64,000 bases of DNA from Candidatus Latescibacterota bacterium (GTDB taxonomy: Bacteria > Latescibacterota > UBA2968 > UBA8231): positions 1 through 64,000 of the forward strand of contig SLHA01000044.1 of NCBI GenBank assembly GCA_007136405.1, read 5' to 3'. The translations under genes and the position numbers were made by a program. The notes under the pieces were generated by a model. It was not told the DNA's origin. It was given only the letters and a program-made list of their open reading frames with translations, and searched no databases. Below are positions 11,334-20,649 of this stretch, one piece after another (position 1 is the stretch's first letter; every line of letters begins with the position of its first letter).

Positions 11334-11447
11334 TCACGTCTGCCGGATGTGGGAATGCGGGCAGGTGGAGCCGTCCGGCCAGCGACTCCCCTGCCTGTCA
11401 AGGTCGAGGTCACTGGTACCGGCATTGCTGTCGAGGCTGAGCTCCAT
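11334..11447 (-). CDS. Putative 37-aa small ORF between leader and leuA (MELSLDSNAGTSDLDLDRQGSRWPDGSTCPHSHIRQT)
   Basis: ATG preceded by AAAAAGGAG with 9-nt spacing; stop TGA is about 10 nt upstream of leuA, compatible with translational coupling. Below the ORF-track length cutoff. Confidence 0.4.
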   Translation of the reverse strand: MELSLDSNAGTSDLDLDRQGSRWPDGSTCPHSHIRQT

Positions 11448-11536
11448 CCGCGAATTCTCCTTTTTCAGGCTGCAGTGAAAGGCCCTTTGGGTATGATGCA
11501 CGAACACACCTGGATCACTGCCTGAGGTATTCTGCC

Positions 11537-11589
11537 AAGGCTTCGTTTCGTTTTCGGTTGTCGGCGGAGGCGAAAGGAAGCGAAGCCTT
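11537..11589 (-). promoter_or_regulatory. Large stem-loop in leu leader RNA (segments 2:3)
   Basis: On the minus strand AAGGCTTCG cTTCcTTT ... pairs with ...AAAcGAAaCGAAGCCTT: 9 bp plus 3+3 bp across single mismatches; the 5' arm overlaps the leader-peptide stop codon. Confidence 0.7.
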
Positions 11590-11605
11590 ACAGGTAAATA
11601 AGGCT
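11584..11605 (-). promoter_or_regulatory. Alternative stem-loop in leu leader (segments 1:2), exclusive with 11537-11589
   Basis: AGCCTTA-TTTACCTG-TAAGGCT on the minus strand, 7-bp stem; shares TAAGGCT with the 2:3 hairpin. Confidence 0.6.
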
Positions 11606-11731
11606 GCTAATAAGAATCAGGCTAAGCAGTATGAACGGAACCGCAGGAAGGGAGACCGGAACCGTCACAGGATGACGGCGTGCGGCCGGGAAACACGGGG
11701 AATGGACGATGGTATATTCCTGAGCGTGCAT
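11588..11731 (-). CDS. Putative branched-chain leader (attenuator) peptide, 47 aa: MHAQEYTIVHSPCFPAARRHPVTVPVSLPAVPFILLSLILISSLIYL
   Basis: Hand-translated; ATG at 11731, TAA at 11590-11588; AGGA upstream. 10 of the last 14 codons are Leu/Ile. Lies ~40 nt downstream of a predicted sigma70 promoter and upstream of leuA. Confidence 0.65.
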   Translation of the reverse strand: MHAQEYTIVHSPCFPAARRHPVTVPVSLPAVPFILLSLILISSLIYL

Positions 11732-11778
11732 GGAGTCCTGCGTCTCCGGATTCGTCTAGCGAAGAGGTACAATTACGC

Positions 11779-11807
11779 AATATAGCCGGGATGCCCCGGC
11801 CTGTCAA
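11779..11807 (-). promoter_or_regulatory. Predicted sigma70 promoter of the leu operon (TTGACA-N17-TATATT)
   Basis: Minus strand: TTGACA (11807-11802), 17-nt spacer GGCCGGGGCATCCCGGC, TATATT (11784-11779). Confidence 0.8.
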
Positions 11808-11931
11808 CACGATGTGGACGGCGTACCCGTGTGCCGCAGGAACCGGCGGAGGCGATAGACACGGGCACGCCGCCTTGGATCAGTATGTCCGAAGCAATGT
11901 CCGCAGCGAGCGTGGGGCGGCGCCTAGCCGC

Positions 11932-13032
11932 TCAGTTGGCGCCGCGCCCCCCAACCCCCTTGGTGTCCGCGTTGATGGCCCGGGCCTCCTCATGTGGCCG
12001 CAGATCGCGCGTGGCCCGGCCGGCGCGCCACATCTCCGAGTTGCGCATCTCCGCCAGTTCAGCCGCCAGCTTGTCCTGGTAGTCCGGTGCGCCGCAGACT
12101 TCGATGACGCGCTTTGTTTCGGCGCCGCTTTTGACCCGTTCGTACAGTTCCTCGAAGACCGGCAGCACCGCTTCCCTGAACCGCGGTTTCCAGTCCAGCG
12201 CACCACGCTGCGCCGTGGCCGAGCAGTTGGAGTACATCCAGTCCATACCATTCTCATCGACCAGGCGGATGAGGCTTTGCGTGAGTTCTTCCACGGTCTC
12301 GTTGAAGGCCTCGCTGGGGCTGTGACCGTTGGCTCGGAGTACCTGGTACTGGGCCTCCATAACGCCTGCCAGGGCGCCCATCAACACTCCCCGCTCGCCC
12401 GTCAGGTCGCTGTATACCTCGCCGGCGAATGTGGTCGGGAACAGGTAACCGGAGCCGACGGCGATGCCCAGCGCCAGCGCCCGTTCACGCGCCCGGCCGG
12501 TGTAGTCCTGTTCCACGGCGAAGCTCGAGTTGATGCCGGCACCGGAAAGGAAGTTGCGCCGCACGGACGTACCCGAGCCCTTTGGAGCCACCAGGATCAC
12601 GTCCACATGGTCAGGCGGAATGACGCCGGTGAGATCCTTGTAAGTGATGGAGAACCCGTGCGAGAAATACAGTGCATCCCCCGGATTCAGGCATTCCTTC
12701 AGCGACGGCCACAAAGCTTTCTGGGCCGCGTCCGAGACGAGGAACTGCACCACGGTTCCCCTGCTGGCCGCCTCTTCCACCTCGAACAAGGTCTCGCCCG
12801 GCACCCAGCCATCACCCACAGCACGGTCCCAGTCGCTTTTGAAGCGGCTTGCCTGCCCGATGATGACATCCAGGCCGTTGTCCTGCATGTTGAGGGCCTG
12901 GGCCGGTCCCTGGACGCCGTAACCGATGACCGCAATGCGCTCCTTGGCAAGCACATTGCGTGCCTTGTCCAGGGAGAACTCCTCGCGCGTGATCACTTCC
13001 TCCTGAACTCCTCCGAAATCGATGATCGCCAT
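11932..13032 (-). CDS. ilvC: Ketol-acid reductoisomerase
   Basis: IAVIGYGVQGPAQALNMQDNGLDVIIGQ...APKGSGTSVRRNF...MYSNCSATAQRGALDW. Confidence 0.93.
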   Translation of the reverse strand: MAIIDFGGVQEEVITREEFSLDKARNVLAKERIAVIGYGVQGPAQALNMQDNGLDVIIGQASRFKSDWDRAVGDGWVPGETLFEVEEAASRGTVVQFLVSDAAQKALWPSLKECLNPGDALYFSHGFSITYKDLTGVIPPDHVDVILVAPKGSGTSVRRNFLSGAGINSSFAVEQDYTGRARERALALGIAVGSGYLFPTTFAGEVYSDLTGERGVLMGALAGVMEAQYQVLRANGHSPSEAFNETVEELTQSLIRLVDENGMDWMYSNCSATAQRGALDWKPRFREAVLPVFEELYERVKSGAETKRVIEVCGAPDYQDKLAAELAEMRNSEMWRAGRATRDLRPHEEARAINADTKGVGGRGAN

Positions 13033-13251
13033 GTCTTGCTCCTTCTGACGGTAAACTGGCCGGGTGCGGTCCAGTGATGGTTCCTGGTTCGGTAAACCTC
13101 AAAACTTAACCTTCCGAGTCAAACCGGCAAGCGTCGACCCCAACCTGCCCCTCTGCACCTCACGTTGGATAGAGACCGGCAAGCCCTCTTGGCGCCACCT
13201 GTCCGGTAGCTTTACTTAGGCTTGCATAGCCTTGACCTGGTGAACACACCC

Positions 13252-14250
13252 ATGCCGGACCAATACACTGTGGAAGAAGTTGCGGACCATGCCGAATGGG
13301 ACGCCTTCCTGGCCACCGCACGGGGCGGGAACCTGTTCTCCTCCAGCCGCTGGCTGGCTTGCGCCCAGGCCGCACTGCCCGGCAGGGTCGTGCTGCTGGG
13401 CTGCCGCCGCAACGGCCGCCTGGTGGCCGGGGTTTCCGGACTGGATCGACCCAGCCGTTTCGGGCGCCGCTTCGCAACCCCTGACCTGACCCCGCACGGC
13501 GGCATCCTGTGCGCCCCGGTGGCCGGTAAAGGTCCTGCCAGGGCCGAAGCGGAATACCACCGCGCCGCCGGTCTGCTGGCCGACCACCTGACGCGGCACT
13601 ACGGCCATGTGCATCTGACTCACACACCGGCCGTAGGCGATACCCGGCCCTTTCTGTGGGCTGGCTGGAACGTATACCCCCGGTACACCTACTGGCTGGA
13701 TCGGCGCGATCTGAAGGCGCTGTGGGAGAGGGTGGAAAGACGCACCCGTACAGCCATCCGCAAAGCGGAACGCGCCGGCTATCACCTGCACACCGTTTCC
13801 GACCTCAGCCTGCTCGAGGCGCTGTACGAGCGCGTCTACCAGCGCCAGCAAGGCGGACCACCCGTCGGCGCCGCTACGCTGCGCCGCTTTGCCTCTCATG
13901 TGCTGGAAAACGGGCTGGGCGAAGCCTGGGCCACCTCTGCACCGGATGGCCGGCCGGCGGCCGTCGTGGTCTTCGTGAGGGAGGGCGACACCGTGTATGC
14001 CTGGGTGGCCGGAGCAGATCCGGAACAGGCCTCCAGCGGTGCCGCTCCCTATTTGTACTGGAGCTTTCTGCGGCAAACCGAATGCACTCGGTTCGATTTC
14101 GTCGGTGCCAACATGCCGGGTATCGCCATGTTCAAGCGCGGCTTCGGCGGGGACCTGGTGCCGTATTATGCCACCGAAGGCTTCGGCTCGGTTTTTCTGC
14201 GGGCCGTCTGCGCGGTTCGCACCCTCGGACGCCAGCTGCGGGGCTGCTGA
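13252..14250 (+). CDS. FemAB/GNAT-like N-acyltransferase
   Basis: MPDQYTVEEVADHAEWDAFLATARGGNLFSSSRWLACAQA...RTRTAIRKAERAGYHLH...GAAPYLYWSFLRQTECTRFDFVGAN. Confidence 0.7.
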   Translation: MPDQYTVEEVADHAEWDAFLATARGGNLFSSSRWLACAQAALPGRVVLLGCRRNGRLVAGVSGLDRPSRFGRRFATPDLTPHGGILCAPVAGKGPARAEAEYHRAAGLLADHLTRHYGHVHLTHTPAVGDTRPFLWAGWNVYPRYTYWLDRRDLKALWERVERRTRTAIRKAERAGYHLHTVSDLSLLEALYERVYQRQQGGPPVGAATLRRFASHVLENGLGEAWATSAPDGRPAAVVVFVREGDTVYAWVAGADPEQASSGAAPYLYWSFLRQTECTRFDFVGANMPGIAMFKRGFGGDLVPYYATEGFGSVFLRAVCAVRTLGRQLRGC

Positions 14251-14470
14251 CGCCCCTGGCGCCACGACTCCCTTGAGCTGCGCGGTGATGCGCGCCATAT
14301 TCATGAGCCCGGGCAGTCCCGCGGAGCTGGCCGGCGAGTATGCGCCTCAGACGTCAGCCGTCATCTTGTTCAGGCCGGTCACACCCGCTGGTTCCGGCAC
14401 CTATCCCGGCCGGAACGGAGACACCGAAGCAAGCCGTACGATGCAGTCTACCCGAAAATGGAGGGATCTC

Positions 14471-15421
14471 GTGAAAGCAATGGAAGCCTTGGGGGGCAGG
14501 CGGCCGCTGGAGGCCGAACAGTTCGCCGAAAGAGCGTATGCCTATGCGCTCAACCCCCTGCGCAACCCGCTCAAGGAAATCATGGACAAGTGCCCGTCCG
14601 TCGAAGAGACGCCGCCCGTACTCGGCATCTTCAACGATATTCCCTGGCATCGTTTCCGTGAGTCCGAGGCCCACGCCTGGGCCAAGGCGGGCTTTCTGTG
14701 GATCGTCAACGATGCCGAGCATTCCCAGTGGGAAGGCAACTATGGCCGTGAACAGAACGCGGCCGAGGGACGCCTGGGCCTGCTGTCCGTGCAACGGCTG
14801 CACCGTGAGGCGCTGAGCGCGTATGGCGACGCGTACCAGTTGGGCGCGCGCGCCACGCTGCGTCCGTACGGCACCACATACGAGGACGCGGAACGCTATC
14901 TGCGCTCTGTCAACTTCCCGGTTCCCGGTCAGGCCACACCATATGATCGTGGTGGCTATCCGGTACGCACCGGTGACCGGACCATGATGTTCACTCCGGA
15001 TGATCTGCGCGGGGCGGAAACAGAAGTCCAGGGCTGGGTCCAGTTCGAGACCAAGGAGTACATCGTGGACCGCAAGCTACGGGACCAGATCCTGGATCTC
15101 ATGGTTCAGCAAGGGCGGAACAAGTCCTGTGGCTTCGTGGGACCATTCGACGCCATCTTGCGCGAGGGGGATCTGCCGGAAATCAATGATGCGGTCAACG
15201 AACTGTTCAGGGCAGCGGCCAAGGTGGGTATTCATACAGGGCGCGTCGTCGGCTCTGGCTCCATGGAGGATCCCAAGGACATAGAGGACGCCATGGTCGT
15301 CGCCATCGAGAACGGCGCCCGGCTCATCTCGGTTCATCCGCTGACCAGCGATATGACCTATCGTGGCGCCGCCGCCATGGCGGAGCCGTTTTTCCGGGCC
15401 TGCGAACGCTGCGGGTTCTGA
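14471..15421 (+). CDS. HpcH/HpaI aldolase-like protein
   Basis: ILGIFNDIPW-type N-terminus, NDAEHSQWE, GARATLRPYGT, VQFETKE, ...GSGSMEDPKDIEDAMVVAIENGARLISVHPLTSDMTYRG. GTG start with SD GGAGGG; an ATG at 14441 is an alternative. Confidence 0.55.
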   Translation: MKAMEALGGRRPLEAEQFAERAYAYALNPLRNPLKEIMDKCPSVEETPPVLGIFNDIPWHRFRESEAHAWAKAGFLWIVNDAEHSQWEGNYGREQNAAEGRLGLLSVQRLHREALSAYGDAYQLGARATLRPYGTTYEDAERYLRSVNFPVPGQATPYDRGGYPVRTGDRTMMFTPDDLRGAETEVQGWVQFETKEYIVDRKLRDQILDLMVQQGRNKSCGFVGPFDAILREGDLPEINDAVNELFRAAAKVGIHTGRVVGSGSMEDPKDIEDAMVVAIENGARLISVHPLTSDMTYRGAAAMAEPFFRACERCGF

Positions 15422-15490
15422 GGTTCCGCAGGAAGCCGGGCAGACACGTCGGGGCGCGGGTTGTCGCCCCCGCCTGCGTCCCGACGGCAG

Positions 15491-16039
15491 CTAGCGATCG
15501 GCCGGTCCCCGGTCGTCTGGATCCGGGAAGTCGACGCGCACACCATCTACGATCCAGTAACCGCTGAGGCCATCCTCGCCCATTCCGGCCTCGCCTTCCA
15601 CCGCACCGGAGTAGGCGCCGGAGATCAGCAGATCCACCGTATAAGAATAATGGGTGGCGTCCCGGAACAGGTATTCTGCCATACCGTTCAACCATATAAG
15701 ACCGTCGTTGGAGTAGTTTTCGAAATACATGGTGTACAGAGTTCCCACCCGGGGAGGTTCTTCTTCCAGTACCTCCAGGATCACTGTGCCGCTGTGCTCG
15801 CCTGGATACGTACCCGCATCATCGGCCATCGCTTCAGACAGAATCGTGGTCAGCTCGAGATGAACCTGGTCGATGTTCTCCGGAGTGATCTCGTCGCCCG
15901 CGGGGGCGTCGTTTCCCGGGCCGATGGGACTGGTGTCGTTCGCCGGATCATCATCATCGCCGCAGCCGGTGACCACAACGCAGCCGAGGCCCAACACAAC
16001 AGACAGCATCAAGCGCCTGGTGGCGGTCAAGGTTATCAT
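15491..16039 (-). CDS. Putative lipoprotein, unknown function
   Basis: MITLTATRRLMLSVVLGLGCVVVTGCGDDDDP; lipobox VTGC; SD AGGAGGTG upstream. Confidence 0.65.
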   Translation of the reverse strand: MITLTATRRLMLSVVLGLGCVVVTGCGDDDDPANDTSPIGPGNDAPAGDEITPENIDQVHLELTTILSEAMADDAGTYPGEHSGTVILEVLEEEPPRVGTLYTMYFENYSNDGLIWLNGMAEYLFRDATHYSYTVDLLISGAYSGAVEGEAGMGEDGLSGYWIVDGVRVDFPDPDDRGPADR

Positions 16040-16396
16040 GACGGTACACCTCCTGTTGAAATCAGGCAGAGACAAAAGTGCGACCCCATGAGGGAACCTC
16101 GTGATGGCTGTATACCTGTCAACAACCGGTTCCGCCATCCAGAACAGCCGACAGCATAGGAGCATGTTCAAACGGGGCATCGCCTCCTGGCGGCTGTTTC
16201 CCATGCCGGATGAGTACCAGAACCCCTGCCTTGCACACCGCCAGACTCGAACTTATCTTGCCTGCACGATGACTCGCATCACGCATACACCCGGTCATCG
16301 TGGGTGCAGCCAGTCGGCCAGCCCCGCAGGAACGCACAGTCCGGGTAGACGCTGAGATATCCGCTGCGGAGCCCATCCATAACGGAGGCAATTATC

Positions 16397-17119
16397 ATGA
16401 ACCGAATCGTTACGCTGTTGGGGTTGGTCATCATGGCCAGCGTGGCACAACCTGCGGACGCGACCATATCCTCTCCATTGTTCTATGAGCCCTACGCCGT
16501 ATTGCCGGGCATAGGCGGCGGATTGGGAATCAACGCGGGCCTGACATCAGCCGACTTCAGCAGTATCGGCGATGCCAGCGACACCTACCTGATGGCCAAA
16601 TACTCCATCACAGACCAGCTTGAGGCTGGCATGCGTATCACCTCCGGATGGCTGCACGACCACCGGGACTCGTTTTCGGATGTGGTTATCGGGGTCAAGC
16701 ACGGCCTCACCATGATGAGCGCCGTGACGGCCGGTATGGCGGTGTACAACGAGCACGACAAGATCGGCGTATCAGCCGGTTACCTGCACGCCATGCGGGC
16801 AGGGGGCATGAACATCAACAGCCACTTTCAGGCAGGGTTTATGAGAGGTTACGCCCCTGATGGCGTGGTCATCAGCCTGAACGTTGAACCCCGGCTCGAA
16901 CTGGGCGACCGGCTCATAGGCTACATGGATGTACTGCTGCGGACCAACACGGACCATTTGCGGAATAATTGGGCCTTCGACATCTGGCCCAACATCGATG
17001 TGCTGATCATGGACTCGCTGATCATCAACGGCGGCATCACGCTGGGCATAGGCGGCAAGATGAAGCAGCAAGACCCGGGTATCCACCTGGCCGCTCTGTT
17101 CGTAGCACCGCTGCACTGA
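16397..17119 (+). CDS. Secreted or outer-membrane-like protein of unknown function
   Basis: Signal peptide MNRIVTLLGLVIMASVAQPADA; alternating hydrophobic/Gly pattern in the rest; SD CGGAGG. Confidence 0.6.
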   Translation: MNRIVTLLGLVIMASVAQPADATISSPLFYEPYAVLPGIGGGLGINAGLTSADFSSIGDASDTYLMAKYSITDQLEAGMRITSGWLHDHRDSFSDVVIGVKHGLTMMSAVTAGMAVYNEHDKIGVSAGYLHAMRAGGMNINSHFQAGFMRGYAPDGVVISLNVEPRLELGDRLIGYMDVLLRTNTDHLRNNWAFDIWPNIDVLIMDSLIINGGITLGIGGKMKQQDPGIHLAALFVAPLH

Positions 17120-17175
17120 CCTTCCGGCGCGGCATCACCTGCCAAGTCGGCACTCTGGGGCCGTGAGCGTCTTGT

Positions 17176-18459
17176 TCAGCCGCGCGTGTAGCACGGGCGT
17201 CCGAAACCATCGTTGGTCACGTGACTTCTGGCCGGAACCTCGGCGTAGTCCGGGATGACCAGATCCAGCCGCGAGCTGTTTTCCACTATGGTTCCCGCGC
17301 CCACGCGCACTCCTTCTCCCAGACGTATGCGGCCGGGCATGGCGTCGCCCGATTTGATCGTACCGATGAACGCGGACGCGCCGATGCGGCAGGTCGAGCC
17401 GACTTCAACATTGCCATGGATCTCCGTGTTGGGCCCGACGACCGCGTCATCACCGATGCGCACGGAACCGAAAAGTCCTACGTCTGTGCCGACAAACACG
17501 TAGTTGCCTACCAGGGGATGACGCTGTTGCACCTTTTCGCTCAAACCTCCCATGGTGCACGGTAGCAGATGACAACCGCTGCCGATCACTCCGGTCTGCC
17601 CCGTGGTGACGCCGTGATGGGTATGGTCGAGGAAGTTGGCGTCCCCGATGCGGGTCTCCGGATGCAGGTCTGCCTGGTAATACCGTCCGCCAAGCTCGGA
17701 AACAGCCCGCGGCAGGAACGGAACCGGCGTTCTCTCCAGTTCGGAATTACCCGTGACCGGGCCCCTGTGCGTGAGGGCGTGGGCGGCATCGTGGTAGAGC
17801 AACACGCGCCATCCGGGATAGGTGCACATGACCAGCTGGAGCTGATAGTCGACCGCGGCCTCACAACCCAGATCGTGCATGAACCGCCGGTAGTGGTCCA
17901 TGTCCCGGCTGCGAATGGACCGCTCGAGTTCGGCGGCGAAATCGACGGCGGCCAGCCCGGCCGAATGCTGCGGACAATTGTGCATCAGGTACGCATCCCA
18001 GACCGCCGGATCGCGCAGCGACGCGAACCGGTTCCACAACGCCCGCTGCTTCAGGTGCGGCAGCTCGTACAGCAATCCGAAGGCGTTGTGCAGAGCCCTC
18101 TCCTCCATGTCGCCGCTTTCACCGGCTGCCAGCAGCGACTGGGCGATCATCGCGTACAACTGGTCGGCCAACTCTCGGAGACCGTGCCGCAACGGTTCGC
18201 ACCGGCTGTCCGGCATGCGGGCGTTGTGCGAGCCCGGAGCCACGCACTCGAGCAGGTTCCCCAACACCGTTTCCAGAATATCGCGATTCACGAACCCGCG
18301 TCCTGAACGCTGTGCCAGCAATTCCGGATCTACGGATTCGATCCGCATCGCCGCTTCTTCCTCCGCTACATAGGTGCCCCGGATATAGATCAGCAGCTCA
18401 TCGAGCAGCGCGTTCCGGTGCCGCGCATACCGACTATCGAACAACGTGGATGAAGACAT
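17176..18459 (-). CDS. Serine O-acetyltransferase-like protein (left-handed beta-helix C-terminus, long N-terminal region)
   Basis: YPGWRVLLYHDAAHALTHRG... hexapeptide repeats VGNYVFVGTDVGLFGSVRIGDDAVVGPNTEIHGNVEVGSTCRIGASAFIG. Confidence 0.65.
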   Translation of the reverse strand: MSSSTLFDSRYARHRNALLDELLIYIRGTYVAEEEAAMRIESVDPELLAQRSGRGFVNRDILETVLGNLLECVAPGSHNARMPDSRCEPLRHGLRELADQLYAMIAQSLLAAGESGDMEERALHNAFGLLYELPHLKQRALWNRFASLRDPAVWDAYLMHNCPQHSAGLAAVDFAAELERSIRSRDMDHYRRFMHDLGCEAAVDYQLQLVMCTYPGWRVLLYHDAAHALTHRGPVTGNSELERTPVPFLPRAVSELGGRYYQADLHPETRIGDANFLDHTHHGVTTGQTGVIGSGCHLLPCTMGGLSEKVQQRHPLVGNYVFVGTDVGLFGSVRIGDDAVVGPNTEIHGNVEVGSTCRIGASAFIGTIKSGDAMPGRIRLGEGVRVGAGTIVENSSRLDLVIPDYAEVPARSHVTNDGFGRPCYTRG

Positions 18460-18921
18460 ATCGCCGCCGCTTTGACTGGGTTGGTATTGGTATCGATGAA
18501 CAGCCGCCTGACCCGCCAGCGTCGATGGCCTGGCATCTGGGCGGCAAGGAACCGCGAACGCACCGACACGGCAAACGGGTCGCAAGCAGACTCACCGCCA
18601 GGTATGCCGCCACGTTTCAACGGCCGGCGGACGTCCCATGGTTCCGGGCGCCTGATAGTATCAACCCGGGAGGCCGGGCAGGCAATGGCTTACGGTGCTT
18701 TCAGGGCCGCAGCGGGCTGGCTGCAGGAGTGCCGGCCGTCCGGCACCGGAACCGCGCCGGCGTCCCGTCTGGCCAGACTCACCCGCTGACCAGAGTCGCT
18801 TCCCGGCGCGGGCCGCTAGCGGCACGGCGGCAGCCGGCCAGCGCTTGCGTGTCCCCTGAACCGGCTTACCTTTGCCGGCAGACAGGCATCCCATGCATCT
18901 ATACTAAACGGAGCCATAGGC

Positions 18922-19719
18922 ATGCATCCATTCGAGGACCTGCAGGTCGCCGACGACCAGGCAGGCATACACTGGTTCGGCCAGAGCAGCTATGCCATCA
19001 AGGACTCTCAGGGAACCATCGTCCAGGTGGATCCCTACTTTCCGCGCGAACGCCCGCCGGACCGGTTCGTCCATGCGCGCTCGCCCCTTGATGAAGCCAC
19101 CCTGCCCACGGACTTCATCCTGTTGACCCATCACCACGGTGATCACACCTGCATCGAATCGATCCTGCGGATACAGGCGGCCTATCCGGAGGTGTGCTGC
19201 ATCGGTCCGAAGGAGAGCGTACAAGCCGTGCAGGAAGCAGGCATTCCGGTGGCACAGACACAGACGCTGACCGCAGGTCAGAGCGCTGCCATGAACGGCA
19301 TGACGGCGCATGCCGTCTGGTCCAAACCGCCGGGAGGCATACCGGCCGAGAGCATCGATCCGCCCGGTGTGGAGCACCTGGGGTACGTGATCGACACGGG
19401 CGCGGCTCGCATCTACCTCTCCGGTGATCCGGTCCATTCGTTCGCCGAGCACGAGGAACTGGTGGCACCGGTCCGGGCGCTGCAGCCGGATATCGGTTTT
19501 CTGACCACGCATCCGTCGGAAGGCGAGTTCCCCTTCCTGGAGGGAGCCGCCAGGTTGGCCAGGAAAATCGGCCTGAAAACCGCCGTGCCTTCGCACTATC
19601 AGTGCTTCGTCCGGCGCGACTACGATCCTCAGGAGTTTATTCGGGCGCTGCACGGTGCCGGTGGGGTCCAGGGGCTGATCATCGCCTATAACCAGTCGGT
19701 CCTGTACAGCCCGCGGTGA
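18922..19719 (+). CDS. MBL-fold metal-dependent hydrolase (UlaG-like)
   Basis: IHWFGQSSYAIKDSQGTIVQVDPY...ILLTHHHGDHTCIES...YVIDTGAARIYLSGDPVH. Confidence 0.85.
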   Translation: MHPFEDLQVADDQAGIHWFGQSSYAIKDSQGTIVQVDPYFPRERPPDRFVHARSPLDEATLPTDFILLTHHHGDHTCIESILRIQAAYPEVCCIGPKESVQAVQEAGIPVAQTQTLTAGQSAAMNGMTAHAVWSKPPGGIPAESIDPPGVEHLGYVIDTGAARIYLSGDPVHSFAEHEELVAPVRALQPDIGFLTTHPSEGEFPFLEGAARLARKIGLKTAVPSHYQCFVRRDYDPQEFIRALHGAGGVQGLIIAYNQSVLYSPR

Positions 19720-19769
19720 AGGCGGCAGACATCGACGTTGCTGCGTGAGACTCCTGTGAGTAGCATGAC

Positions 19770-19806
19770 GCGCTGGATGCCGGACGGAGACCCCGGCGTC
19801 CAGCGC
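19770..19806. terminator. Hairpin between convergent MBL hydrolase and nadK
   Basis: GCGCTGGA-t-GCCGG ... CCGGC-g-TCCAGCGC: 13 bp plus one T-G wobble; no long U-tract. Confidence 0.5.
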
Positions 19807-19833
19807 GAATATCAGATTGCATCCAACAGGAAT

Positions 19834-20631
19834 TCACCACCCCAGCTTGGATGACAGATTGCGAAAAAAGTAGTTCCTATCCAGGTAGAGCAACTTGGCC
19901 GTATACGGCGCCTGGGTCAGGCTTACATGCTGTCCCGGTTCCAGTTCACAGACCTTGCGTCCGTCACTGATCAGACGGATGTCACAGTCCCTTGAATCCT
20001 GGGCAAGGTGCAGCCGGATCGTCGCATCCGGTGTCAGTATCAGAGCCCGGGAAGAGAAGTTGTACTCGTTGATTCCGTCCAGCACCAGACAACGCACGTC
20101 CGGCATGACGATAGGCGCTCCCGTCGACAGCAGCAACGCGGTGCTGCCTGTGGGCGTCCCGACCACGACCCCATCACCGCGAATGGTGCGGATCTTGGTA
20201 TCATCCACGAATACGTCCACGTGGATCAGATGGTAGCTGGTGCCGACGATGACTTCGTTGACCGACCGCACCGAACCACCCGGATACTCACACTGCAGCA
20301 CCAGGCGTTCGCTGATGATGTAATCTCCCGCCAGTACCTGCCGGATGATCCGGTCCATATCATTGCGGTCTCCGGCGGTGAGAAAACCCACGGTACCGAA
20401 GTTGATCGCCAGCACCGGACACCGGTAGAACAAGTCCAGCGCGCGCAGTACCGTGCCATCTCCGCCCATGGCGATGACCAGGTCCAGCTCGTTGACCGCT
20501 TGGGTATTCCCGTTCAGGAGAACCAGGGATATCCCCAGTTTGGCGAGCAAGTCCCCCAGTTCCCGCACCGGATACCGCTCACTCGGATCCCGCAGGAACA
20601 AACCTACCCGTTTCAGTTCGAGATGGCCCAT
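19834..20631 (-). CDS. nadK: NAD kinase
   Basis: LDLVIAMGGDGTVLRALDLFY...NFGTVGFLTAG...VVGTPTGSTALLLSTGAPIV. Confidence 0.92.
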   Translation of the reverse strand: MGHLELKRVGLFLRDPSERYPVRELGDLLAKLGISLVLLNGNTQAVNELDLVIAMGGDGTVLRALDLFYRCPVLAINFGTVGFLTAGDRNDMDRIIRQVLAGDYIISERLVLQCEYPGGSVRSVNEVIVGTSYHLIHVDVFVDDTKIRTIRGDGVVVGTPTGSTALLLSTGAPIVMPDVRCLVLDGINEYNFSSRALILTPDATIRLHLAQDSRDCDIRLISDGRKVCELEPGQHVSLTQAPYTAKLLYLDRNYFFRNLSSKLGW

Positions 20632-20649
20632 AGCTCCGGCACGCGCGCT

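Noticed and set aside
11325-11778. T-box riboswitch upstream of leuA
   Set aside because: No T-box core (GGTGGNACCGCG) and no U-rich terminator seen; the peptide-based model fits better.
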